Origin: Oscillospiraceae bacterium | Lineage (GTDB): Bacteria > Bacillota > Clostridia > Oscillospirales > Ruminococcaceae | DNA: 5,488 nt | Reading direction: 5' to 3' | Assembly: GCA_017472375.1 (NCBI GenBank) | Contig: JAFUQL010000248.1 | Location: forward strand, 1 to 5,488 | Shown here: positions 1-5,070 of the stretch, piece after piece | Position numbering within the stretch: the stretch's first letter is position 1 | How the letters are laid out: the number at the start of each line of letters is the position of its first letter | Notes under the pieces: model-generated | Database searches by the model: none | Seen by the model: only the letters and a program-made list of their open reading frames with translations | What the model was told of the DNA's origin: nothing | Position numbers and translations under genes: made by a program

Positions 1-459
1 GCGGTGAAGGCTGCAGAGCTGAAGCGGCTGGAGCACACCACCGTGCGCGCCGCTGACCTGAACGCTGCCTGTGCTGCAGTCGGGGTGGATCCGGGCGCCA
101 CCGGCGGTCCTGCCGCCGAGGTGCTGCGGCGCCCGGGCGTTACCTATGAGCTTTTGGCCGGCATCATCGGCCGGGGTGAGGGCGTTACTCCCATGATGGC
201 CCAGCGCATCGAGACCGAGATCAAGTACGCCGGTTACATTGCCCGGCAGCAGCGGGCCATCAAAGAGGTACAGCGCCGTGAGAGCGTGCAGATCCCGAAA
301 GATTTTGACTACTCCGGCATTCAGGGCCTTACTTTGGAGGCCCGGGAAAAGCTGGACCGCATCCGGCCCCGCAGCCTTGGTCAGGCGGGCCGCATCCCGG
401 GTGTTTCCCCCGCCGACGAGGCCGTGCTGAGCCTTGCGCTGAAGGCTGCTAAAGTTTAA
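1..459 (+). CDS. mnmG: tRNA uridine-5-carboxymethylaminomethyl modification enzyme MnmG (GidA), C-terminal part
   Basis: This is the last 152 codons of MnmG; the family is about 620-640 residues, so roughly the N-terminal three quarters, including the FAD-binding Rossmann domain, lie outside the window. The frame is open from base 1 and ends at TAA 457-459. The visible part is the C-terminal helical domain, which in the family contacts MnmE and tRNA. Recognisable blocks are IKYAGYIARQ (about 219-248), the IPKDFDYSGIQGLTLEAREKL stretch (about 292-354) and GQAGRIPGVSPAD (about 379-417), all hallmarks of GidA C-termini. With MnmE the enzyme installs the cmnm5 or nm5 group on U34 of several tRNAs in the cytoplasm. 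rsmG follows after 54 bases on the same strand, the usual mnmEG-rsmG arrangement near oriC. The GTG at base 4 is an internal codon, not a start. Family assignment is very secure. Confidence 0.96.
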   Translation, partial: AVKAAELKRLEHTTVRAADLNAACAAVGVDPGATGGPAAEVLRRPGVTYELLAGIIGRGEGVTPMMAQRIETEIKYAGYIARQQRAIKEVQRRESVQIPKDFDYSGIQGLTLEAREKLDRIRPRSLGQAGRIPGVSPADEAVLSLALKAAKV

Positions 460-513
460 ACAATTTTTCGCCTGAATGTTAAAAACACAGGAAGACAAAG
501 GAGATCGAACTAT

Positions 514-1221
514 ATGATCGACCAGGCAAGACTGATCGAAAAATGTGCCGCCGCCGGCATTCCTCTCACGGCAGAGCAGGCGGCCAGGCTGGACGACTAC
601 GCCCGCATTCTGGTGGAGTACAACCAGAAGGTGAACCTGACCGCCATCACCGACCCGGAGGGCATCGAGAACAAGCACTTTGTGGACAGCCTGCTGTTCG
701 CTGCCCAGCCCGAGGTGGCCGGGGCGATGGTGGATGTGGGCACCGGTGCGGGATTCCCGGGTGTGGTGGCCAAGATCTACAAGCCTGAGCTGGCGCTGAC
801 CCTGATGGAGCCCACCGGAAAGCGGGTGGATTTTTTGAAGTATGCCTGCGCCCAGCTTGGCCTGACCGGGGTGGAGTTTGCCAAGGAGCGCGCGGAGGAA
901 GCCGCCCGCAAGGTGTGGCGTGAGCGCTTCGATCTGGCCAGTGCCCGCGCGGTGGCAGCGCTGCCCATGCTGTGCGAATATTGCCTGCCGCTGGTGAAGG
1001 TGGGTGGCCGCATGATCGCCATGAAGGGCCCCGAGGGCGAGGCGGAACTGGCTGCTGCGAAGGGCGCCATCTCCAAGCTGGGCGGCAGAGCCCTGGAGGT
1101 GCGCAGGCTGACCCTGCCCGGCGGCGATGTGCGCACTCTGATCGTTTGCGAAAAGATTTCGCAAACTCCCTCCGTTTATCCCAGAAATGGTGGAAAAATC
1201 GCAAAAAATCCGTTAAAATAA
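514..1221 (+). CDS. rsmG: 16S rRNA (guanine527-N7)-methyltransferase RsmG (GidB)
   Basis: The 235-residue product matches the usual RsmG length (about 210-240). The enzyme transfers methyl from S-adenosylmethionine to N7 of G527 of 16S rRNA; loss in other bacteria gives low-level streptomycin resistance. Visible features are the N-terminal helix ending in VNLTAIT (40-46), the SAM-binding motif I DVGTGAGFPG (74-83), the acidic motif II region ending ALTLMEP (94-100), SARAVAAL (143-150), the AMKGP loop (169-173) and the family C-terminus ISQTPSVYPRNGG (215-227). The ATG at 514 is preceded by AAAGGAG (497-503) with a 10-base spacer. It lies 54 bases after mnmG with no terminator visible between them, so co-transcription is likely. 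The last 30 or so codons are much richer in A/T than the body and contain a perfect inverted repeat (1144-1166). Confidence 0.96.
   Translation: MIDQARLIEKCAAAGIPLTAEQAARLDDYARILVEYNQKVNLTAITDPEGIENKHFVDSLLFAAQPEVAGAMVDVGTGAGFPGVVAKIYKPELALTLMEPTGKRVDFLKYACAQLGLTGVEFAKERAEEAARKVWRERFDLASARAVAALPMLCEYCLPLVKVGGRMIAMKGPEGEAELAAAKGAISKLGGRALEVRRLTLPGGDVRTLIVCEKISQTPSVYPRNGGKIAKNPLK
1144..1166. repeat. Perfect inverted repeat inside the 3' end of rsmG
   Basis: GTTTGCGAAA (1144-1153) and TTTCGCAAAC (1157-1166) are exact reverse complements separated by AGA. The repeat lies in codons for V-C-E-K-I-S-Q-T near the end of rsmG. It could form a 10-bp RNA hairpin with a 3-base loop in the mRNA, or be a dyad bound by a protein. 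There is no T run directly after it, so it does not look like a simple terminator. The codons used here (AAA, ATT, TCG, CAA) differ from the G/C-ending choices of the rest of the gene. The repeat is seen directly; its function is unknown. Confidence 0.8.
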
Positions 1222-1240
1222 GCGAGTTTACGCGATTTTT
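1194..1240. repeat. Inverted repeat spanning the rsmG stop codon
   Basis: AAAAATCGC (1194-1202) and GCGATTTTT (1232-1240) are exact 9-base complements with 29 bases between them, including the TAA at 1219-1221. The right arm ends in a T run, so it could contribute weakly to termination, but the large loop and A/T-rich arms make it a poor terminator. Both arms share the TCGCAAA-like core seen in the repeat at 1144-1166 (TCGCAAA on one strand, GCGATTT or GCGAAA on the other). Confidence 0.5.
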
Positions 1241-1255
1241 GTAAATGGAAATAAC

Positions 1256-1284
1256 TGGAAAATGTGACCGGTCTGTGGTATGCT
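1256..1284 (+). promoter_or_regulatory. Candidate promoter for noc (weak)
   Basis: TGGAAA (1256-1261), a 17-base spacer and TATGCT (1279-1284) preceded by TG one base upstream (1276-1277) resemble a sigma-A promoter with an extended -10. Each hexamer matches the consensus at only four of six bases, and it overlaps the hairpin stem. A start near 1291 would give a short leader for a start at 1307 and a 115-base leader for 1406. It is the best of several weak candidates; noc may instead be read through from rsmG. Confidence 0.25.
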
Positions 1285-1333
1285 TGTCCTGTAAGGAACA
1301 GGAGAGATGCTGCGGACCGGTTTTTCACATTTT
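1259..1333 (+). terminator. Long hairpin with T runs after rsmG; probable terminator or structured leader of noc
   Basis: A G/C-rich stem pairs ACCGGTC (1267-1273) with GACCGGT (1315-1321) and continues inward through wobble pairs and small mismatches to TCCTGT (1287-1292) and ACAGGA (1298-1303), closing a 5-base loop AAGGA. Below it, AAAATGTG (1259-1266) pairs with CACATTTT (1326-1333) across a four-T bulge. The stem is followed by TTTTT (1321-1325) and TTTTTT (1330-1335), which fits a rho-independent terminator for mnmG-rsmG. The complication is that the loop reads like a Shine-Dalgarno sequence and an ATG (1307-1309) in frame with noc lies in the right arm, so a role in noc translation is possible. 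The structure is clear; the choice of role is inference. Confidence 0.55.
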
Positions 1334-1405
1334 TTGAATGATCTGTTGAAACTCCAAACAGGCAGCGTTGAAGTGTTAAGCTGCAAAAAAAGAGGGAGGT
1401 CTGCA

Positions 1406-2272
1406 ATGCTGGATCAGCCAAAGACGGCCGGAAAGGTCTATCTCATTCCGCTGGAACAGATCGAACCGGCGGCTCATCAGGCGCGGACGACCTTTGATGA
1501 AAAGGAGCTGGCCCGGCTGGCGGTGTCCATTTTGGAGCACGGTCTGCTGCAGCCGGTCACGGTGCAGCGCATTGGCAGAAAGAGCTACCGGCTGATCGCC
1601 GGAGAACGGCGGCTTCGTGCCTGCCGTATGGCGAATCTGAGGCAGATCCCGGCACTTTTGTCGGAATGCGACGAGCAAAAAGCTGCGGCGCTGGGGCTGG
1701 TGGAGAATCTGCAGCGTCAGCCGCTGGATCCGTTTGAACAGGCCCGGGGCATCCGGGAGATGATCGGCCTGTGGGGCTGCACTCAGGAGGAGGCCGCCCG
1801 CAGGCTGGGCATGGCACAGCCCACGCTGGCCAACAAGCTGCGCCTTTTGGCCCTGACGGAAGAGCAGCAGCGGTTTTGTCTGGAGCAGGATCTCACCGAA
1901 CGGCACGCCCGTGCGGTATTGCGCCTTTCGGAGGAAGCCCGAATGGCGGCACTCCAGCGCATGGCGGAACAGGGGTTGAATGCCCGGCAGGCGGATGAAC
2001 TGGTGAGCAGTCTGCTGGCTGTATCACCCAGAAAACCCGGCAAGCCCCGCCGCCGGGTGATGGTGCGGGATGTGCGGGTGTTTGTGAATACCATTGACCG
2101 GGCGGTGCGGCTGATGAAGGATGCAGGTGTTCCTGCGCAGGTGGGCCGCACGGACGGCGAGGACTACATCGAGTATCGGGTGCGCATTCCCACCGGTGCG
2201 GCTTCTCCGACAGAGAAGGGGAGAGAGACCGGATCTGTCTGCGGGACTTTGTGCCGTGAGAAGCAGACTTGA
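1406..2272 (+). CDS. noc: Nucleoid occlusion protein Noc (ParB/Spo0J family)
   Basis: The 288-residue product is close to B. subtilis Noc (283). Noc binds dispersed chromosomal sites, spreads as a CTP-dependent clamp, associates with the membrane and blocks septum formation over the nucleoid. The ParB N-domain starts at VYLIPLEQI (11-19); the CTP-binding motifs are GERRLR (66-71) and ENLQR (100-104); the helix-turn-helix spans about 125-150. At the four positions known to separate Noc from ParB specificity it has Q138, K144, A149 and R166, three Noc-like (Q, K, R) and one ParB-like (A). TERHARA (164-170) and the C-terminal VFVNTI block (225-230) also fit Noc. It directly follows rsmG, as in Bacillus. 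ATG 1406 is chosen because GGAGG (1395-1399) sits 6 bases upstream. An in-frame ATG at 1307 would add 33 residues with an amphipathic pattern. The last 25 residues look unconserved. Confidence 0.85.
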   Translation: MLDQPKTAGKVYLIPLEQIEPAAHQARTTFDEKELARLAVSILEHGLLQPVTVQRIGRKSYRLIAGERRLRACRMANLRQIPALLSECDEQKAAALGLVENLQRQPLDPFEQARGIREMIGLWGCTQEEAARRLGMAQPTLANKLRLLALTEEQQRFCLEQDLTERHARAVLRLSEEARMAALQRMAEQGLNARQADELVSSLLAVSPRKPGKPRRRVMVRDVRVFVNTIDRAVRLMKDAGVPAQVGRTDGEDYIEYRVRIPTGAASPTEKGRETGSVCGTLCREKQT

Positions 2273-2299
2273 AATGAGGAAGGATCCTTCAGAAAAATG

Positions 2300-2337
2300 A
2301 AACACGCCCTGCAGGCCATCGCCTGTGGGGCGTGTTT
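2300..2337. terminator. Bidirectional rho-independent terminator between noc and ogt
   Basis: Bases 2300-2315 pair with 2322-2337 in an uninterrupted 16-bp stem (two G-T wobble pairs) around a 6-base loop CCATCG. The + strand continues with GTTTTAT after the stem, and the A run 2293-2297 provides a T run on the minus strand. It starts 27 bases after the noc stop and 87 bases beyond the ogt stop, so it can end both convergent transcripts. Confidence 0.9.
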
Positions 2338-2424
2338 GTTTTATCTGCAAATGAAAGGGGGCCAACGGCGGGCGTGCCCTGCAAAATCATAAAACCCATG
2401 TTGAGCCATTGGCCTTTGCGGTTC

Positions 2425-2895
2425 TTACAAAACACCCTCCAGTTTCAGCAGAGCTTCTTTGATGTGCAGGCCGCCGGAGTATCCATGCAATTTTCCCTGG
2501 CCGTCCAGCACCCGGTGGCAGGGGGTCACGATCCATACCGGATTGCGGGCCATGGCGCCGCCCGCTGCCCGTGCCGCCCCGGGATGCCCGGCCATGGCGG
2601 CGAGCTGCCCGTAGGTCACCGTTTTGCCGTAGGGAATGCTGCGGGTGACTTCCCATACTTTCTTTTGAAAGGCCGTTCCGGCCGGGTCCACGGGGAGGTC
2701 GAACTCCGTGCGCTGCCCGGCAAAGTATTCAGCCAGTTCCTGGGCGGTGCGCAGCGCCAGGGCACCGTCCTCGCCGGCCAGAGGGAGGGCAGGGGACGGA
2801 ACAAACCCACGCCCCATGAGCTGCAGCAGGGTCAGGCGGCCGTTGTCCACGCAGATGTGGCAAATGCCCAGCGGGGTCTCGCAGTAGTGTTCCAT
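2425..2895 (-). CDS. ogt: Methylated-DNA--[protein]-cysteine S-methyltransferase (O6-methylguanine-DNA methyltransferase)
   Basis: The 156-residue product is a typical short Ogt/MGMT. These proteins irreversibly transfer the alkyl group from O6-alkylguanine (and O4-alkylthymine) in DNA to their own cysteine. The C-terminal domain shows FQKKVWEVTRSIPYGKTVTYGQLA (76-99) with the base-flipping-region tyrosine Y95, R109 at the position of the arginine finger, N118-P119, and the active-site block IVTPCHRV (122-129) with acceptor C126, followed by GKLHGYSGG (134-142). The N-terminal domain is short and divergent, as is usual. The start is supported by AAAGGAGG (minus strand; + 2901-2908) about 5 bases before the ATG and by an extended -10 at 2934-2939. 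It is the only minus-strand gene here and sits between noc and parA, which are usually adjacent. No N-terminal Ada domain is present, so it is a stand-alone repair enzyme. The symbol ogt is by family; other names are used for the same protein. Confidence 0.93.
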   Translation of the reverse strand: MEHYCETPLGICHICVDNGRLTLLQLMGRGFVPSPALPLAGEDGALALRTAQELAEYFAGQRTEFDLPVDPAGTAFQKKVWEVTRSIPYGKTVTYGQLAAMAGHPGAARAAGGAMARNPVWIVTPCHRVLDGQGKLHGYSGGLHIKEALLKLEGVL

Positions 2896-2933
2896 GTTGT
2901 CCTCCTTTGGCCGAATGTGGGGAGCTTTTCTCC

Positions 2934-2942
2934 ATTATAGCA
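2934..2942 (-). promoter_or_regulatory. Extended -10 promoter of ogt
   Basis: On the minus strand the sequence reads TGCTATAAT, a perfect TATAAT (+ 2934-2939) with the TG of an extended -10. No good TTGACA is seen 16-18 bases upstream. Transcription would start near 2927 and give a leader of about 32 bases before the ATG at 2895. Confidence 0.7.
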
Positions 2943-2978
2943 CAAACAGGAGGCGGCAGCTGACTCTGCTGCATGAAA

Positions 2979-2994
2979 TGTTCCACATGGAACA
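2979..2994. promoter_or_regulatory. parS site 1 (one-base variant)
   Basis: TGTTCCACATGGAACA differs from the two perfect sites downstream only at position 9 (A for G), which breaks the central CACGTG. The palindrome extends outward with AAA on the left and TTT on the right (2976-2997). It is probably a weaker ParB loading site, lying 40 bases from the ogt -10. Confidence 0.85.
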
Positions 2995-3026
2995 TTTTAA
3001 GGTATTGATGGCTGCAGGGGAGAGAT

Positions 3027-3042
3027 TGTTCCACGTGGAACA
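3027..3042. promoter_or_regulatory. parS site 2 (perfect palindrome)
   Basis: TGTTCCACGTGGAACA is a perfect 16-bp palindrome and a standard bacterial parS variant, the ParB nucleation site. It lies 48 bp from site 1 and 49 bp from site 3, start to start. Confidence 0.95.
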
Positions 3043-3075
3043 TTCCAACAGCAGCAAAGCGAAAAAGTTCGGGAT

Positions 3076-3091
3076 TGTTCCACGTGGAACA
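3076..3091. promoter_or_regulatory. parS site 3 (perfect palindrome)
   Basis: This second exact copy of TGTTCCACGTGGAACA has symmetry extending to 18 bp (T at 3075, A at 3092). Sites 2 and 3 share the same left flank (GAT). It ends about 60 bases upstream of the parA -35 position, so ParB spreading from it would cover the parA promoter. Confidence 0.95.
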
Positions 3092-3150
3092 AATTTAAGG
3101 AAACAAAGCATCTTTCATGCAAAATAATGCCTTTGAAGGAGCAAAAAAGG

Positions 3151-3179
3151 TTTCAAAAGCAAGCATTCTGTGATATAAT
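3151..3179 (+). promoter_or_regulatory. Promoter of parA(-parB-serS)
   Basis: TGATATAAT (3171-3179) is a perfect TATAAT with an extended-10 TG. The best -35 at 17 bases is TTTCAA (3151-3156), only a half match. Transcription should start near 3186, about 76 bases before the parA ATG. Confidence 0.75.
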
Positions 3180-3183
3180 AGCC

Positions 3184-3211
3184 GCAGGCTCTTTTTCGGC
3201 GGTCAGCCTGC
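3184..3211. repeat. Inverted repeat at the predicted parA transcription start (operator or leader hairpin)
   Basis: GCAGGCT (3184-3190) and AGCCTGC (3205-3211) are exact complements with a 14-base spacer. Their centres are 21 bp apart, two turns of B-DNA, as expected for a dimeric repressor. It overlaps the predicted start site. As RNA it could form a 5-7 bp hairpin ahead of the ribosome binding site. Function is inferred. Confidence 0.5.
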
Positions 3212-3261
3212 CGGAGAAAGGGCCAAAATGCACTCAAAACCCAGTGTACGGAGGCAGCGGA

Positions 3262-4026
3262 ATGGGCAAGGTCATCGCAGTGGCAAATCAGAAGGGCGGT
3301 GTGGGCAAAACCACCACCGCTGTCAACCTGGCGGCCTGTGTGGCATCTCTGGGCAAAAAGGTCCTGATCGTGGATCTGGACCCCCAGGGCAACACCACCA
3401 GCGGGTTCGGCCTTGCCAAGCGCAGCGTGTCGGTGAGCTGCTATCATGTACTGATCGGTGAGGGCCGCCCGGAGGATGCCATTCAGTCCACTCAGTTTGG
3501 GGTGGACGTGATGCCCTCCAACAGCCAGCTTGCCGGTGCCGGCATCGAGCTGGTCACCCTGCCCCGGCGCGAGCGCCGGCTGCGGGACGGTCTGGCCCCG
3601 GTGGTGGGAAAGTACGATTTCATCTTTATCGACTGCCCGCCCAGCCTGGATCTGCTGACCCTGAACGGCTTGTGCGCCGCCGACACCGTATTGGTTCCCA
3701 TCCAGTGCGAATACTACGCGCTGGAAGGCCTGAGCGAGCTGATGGCTACCCTGAAAACGGTGCGCAAGATGTACAATTCCTATCTGGATGTGGAGGGTGT
3801 GGTGTTTACCATGTTCTCCGGCCGGCTGAACCTGACCCTGCAGGTGGTGGAACAGGTGAAGCGATTTTTTGGCGATAAGGTGTATAAGACCACCGTGCCC
3901 CGCAATGTGCGCCTGTCTGAGGCACCCAGCTACGGGCAGCCCATCAATTTCTACGACCCCAGCAGCAAGGGCTGCGAGGCCTATATGGATATGGCGCGGG
4001 AATTCCTGCGCAACCAGCGCCTGTAA
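3262..4026 (+). CDS. parA: Chromosome-partitioning ATPase ParA (Soj)
   Basis: The 254-residue product matches the length of B. subtilis Soj (253). It is a deviant Walker-A ATPase that dimerises with ATP, binds DNA non-specifically, and is turned over by ParB to move origins; in Bacillus it also acts on DnaA. Visible are the deviant Walker A KGGVGKTT (11-18) with signature lysine K11, the Walker A' DLDPQGN (38-44), the Walker B/switch II region FIDCPPSLD (122-130) and TVPRNVRLSEAPSYGQP (211-227). R188 and R217 correspond to the DNA-binding arginines of Soj. The start at 3262 has GGAGG (3250-3254) 7 bases upstream and gives the family N-terminus MGKVIAVANQKGG. An upstream in-frame ATG (3127) is rejected because it precedes the promoter. 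No long N-terminal regulatory domain is present, so this is the chromosomal type Ia-like short ParA. parB follows after 91 bases. Confidence 0.95.
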   Translation: MGKVIAVANQKGGVGKTTTAVNLAACVASLGKKVLIVDLDPQGNTTSGFGLAKRSVSVSCYHVLIGEGRPEDAIQSTQFGVDVMPSNSQLAGAGIELVTLPRRERRLRDGLAPVVGKYDFIFIDCPPSLDLLTLNGLCAADTVLVPIQCEYYALEGLSELMATLKTVRKMYNSYLDVEGVVFTMFSGRLNLTLQVVEQVKRFFGDKVYKTTVPRNVRLSEAPSYGQPINFYDPSSKGCEAYMDMAREFLRNQRL

Positions 4027-4117
4027 CTGCCGAAACGGGCTTGTTTTGACCTTTTAAAGACCGAAAAAACGACCAAGGCTGCGGAAAAAGACCGCGGCCG
4101 GATGGGGGGAACGAAGA

Positions 4118-5011
4118 ATGGCGAAGAATAAGGGAGGTCTGGGCCGCGGCCTGGACAGCCTGTTCGTGGATACCCTGCCCGCCGCCGATGAGAGCAGCGG
4201 CGAGGTGAGCACCCTGCCCCTGCGGGACATCGAGCCGGACAAAGAGCAGCCCCGCAAAGTGTTCGAGGATGAGGCGCTGGCCGAGCTGGCCGCATCCATC
4301 GCAGAACACGGCGTGCTGCAGCCCATCGCGGTGCGGCCCAAGGCGCTGGGCGCGGGCTACACCATCATCGCCGGCGAGCGCCGCTGGCGCGCCGCCCGTA
4401 TGGCGGGCCTGGCCGAGGTGCCGGTGGTCATCCGCGATGTGACCGATGAACAGGCCATGGAGCTGGCCCTGATCGAGAACCTTCAGCGCGAGGATCTCGA
4501 CCCGGTGGAAGAGGCCATGGGCTACCGCCAGTTGATGGACAAGTGCGGCCTTACCCAGGAACAGGCTGCCGCCAAGCTGGGTAAAAAGCGCTCCACGCTG
4601 GCCAACAGCCTGCGTCTGCTGAACCTGCCGGATCCGGTTTTGGAGCAGCTTCGCCTGGGCGCGCTGAGCATGGGCCACGCAAAGCCTCTTCTGGCGCTGG
4701 GCGATGCCGCTCTGCAGGAGCAGGCGGCCAGCCAGATCGTGGCGCAGGACCTGAACGTGCGTCAGGCCGAAGCGCTGTGCAAGCGTTTGGCCAAGCCCGC
4801 ACCGGAAAAGCCCGCCTATCAGGCGCCGTCTCTGCCCAAAGAGGTGGAGCTGAGCCTGCATGAGGTCATCGGCAATGAGGTGAAGGTGAAGTACAAGGAG
4901 GGCCGGGGCAGCCTGACCGTCCACTTCTACTCCGACAAGCAGCTGCTGGACTTCGCCAACCTGTTGGGCCACTACGATCGCTTTGCCAATCTGCCCGACG
5001 ACGAGGACTAA
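4118..5011 (+). CDS. parB: Chromosome-partitioning protein ParB (Spo0J)
   Basis: The 297-residue product has the full chromosomal ParB plan. The N-terminal basic peptide AKNKGGLGRGLDSLF (2-16) is the ParA-stimulating segment. The CTP-binding domain starts at STLPLRDIEP (31-40) and contains GERRWR (86-91) and ENLQRED (120-126). The helix-turn-helix covers about 145-170, a linker rich in K, P and A runs to about 240, and the C-terminal dimerisation domain (VELSLHEVIGNEVKVKYKEGRGSLTVHFYS) follows. At the four ParB/Noc specificity positions it has R158, S164, N169 and G186; R and G are the ParB-type residues, so it should recognise the parS sites at 2979-3091. It loads on parS, closes with CTP and slides. 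The ribosome site is poor (a G run at 4104-4109), suggesting expression coupled to parA. serS follows after 59 bases. Confidence 0.95.
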   Translation: MAKNKGGLGRGLDSLFVDTLPAADESSGEVSTLPLRDIEPDKEQPRKVFEDEALAELAASIAEHGVLQPIAVRPKALGAGYTIIAGERRWRAARMAGLAEVPVVIRDVTDEQAMELALIENLQREDLDPVEEAMGYRQLMDKCGLTQEQAAAKLGKKRSTLANSLRLLNLPDPVLEQLRLGALSMGHAKPLLALGDAALQEQAASQIVAQDLNVRQAEALCKRLAKPAPEKPAYQAPSLPKEVELSLHEVIGNEVKVKYKEGRGSLTVHFYSDKQLLDFANLLGHYDRFANLPDDED

Positions 5012-5070
5012 ACCCTGTTATAACCAAAAATTTATCATAGAACCAAGCATAGAGAGGAAGGAATTTACCA

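Larger units (their letters stand above)
2896..3261. other. Divergent ogt-parA intergenic region carrying the parS cluster
   Basis: This 366-base stretch holds no credible gene. It contains, in order, the ogt ribosome binding site and extended -10, three parS sites (2979-3091), the parA promoter (-10 at 3174-3179), an inverted repeat at the predicted parA start (3184-3211) and the parA ribosome binding site (GGAGG 3250-3254). It is far richer in A/T than the flanking genes. It probably acts as the centromere-like loading region for ParB as well as a two-way promoter. Confidence 0.8.

Noticed and set aside
753..761. TTCCCGGG resembling the Noc-binding site
   Set aside because: It encodes the conserved GFPG of RsmG and lacks the flanking symmetric A/T bases; a similar match near 393 is also protein-driven.
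2360..2414. A second hairpin (GGCCAA/TTGGCC) just past the ogt stop
   Set aside because: The arms are only 6 bp with a 43-base loop, and a far better terminator lies next to it.
2888..2903. A fourth parS-like site over the ogt start (TGTTCCATG half)
   Set aside because: Only the left half and core match; the right half is lost and the bases are explained by the ogt start codon and ribosome site.
2332..2940. A 202-codon open frame on + opposite ogt
   Set aside because: It is antisense to a clear methyltransferase with all catalytic motifs, spans the terminator and has no family resemblance; it is a shadow frame in G/C-rich DNA.
2729..3043. A minus-strand frame encoding MFHVEQ and MFHVEH peptides
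   Set aside because: The recurring peptide is just the translation of the parS palindromes; there is no real gene.
3127..3261. A longer ParA starting at ATG 3127
   Set aside because: The extra 45 residues lack homology, the start lies upstream of the promoter, and the ATG at 3262 has a good ribosome site and the family N-terminus.
4027..4117. A separate promoter for parB (TTGACC at 4046-4051)
   Set aside because: No -10 hexamer occurs at a suitable distance; read-through from parA is the simpler view.
3944..4972. A 342-codon open frame on the minus strand opposite parB
   Set aside because: Its Q-, H- and L-rich composition is what antisense G/C-rich coding DNA gives, and parB on the other strand is unambiguous.
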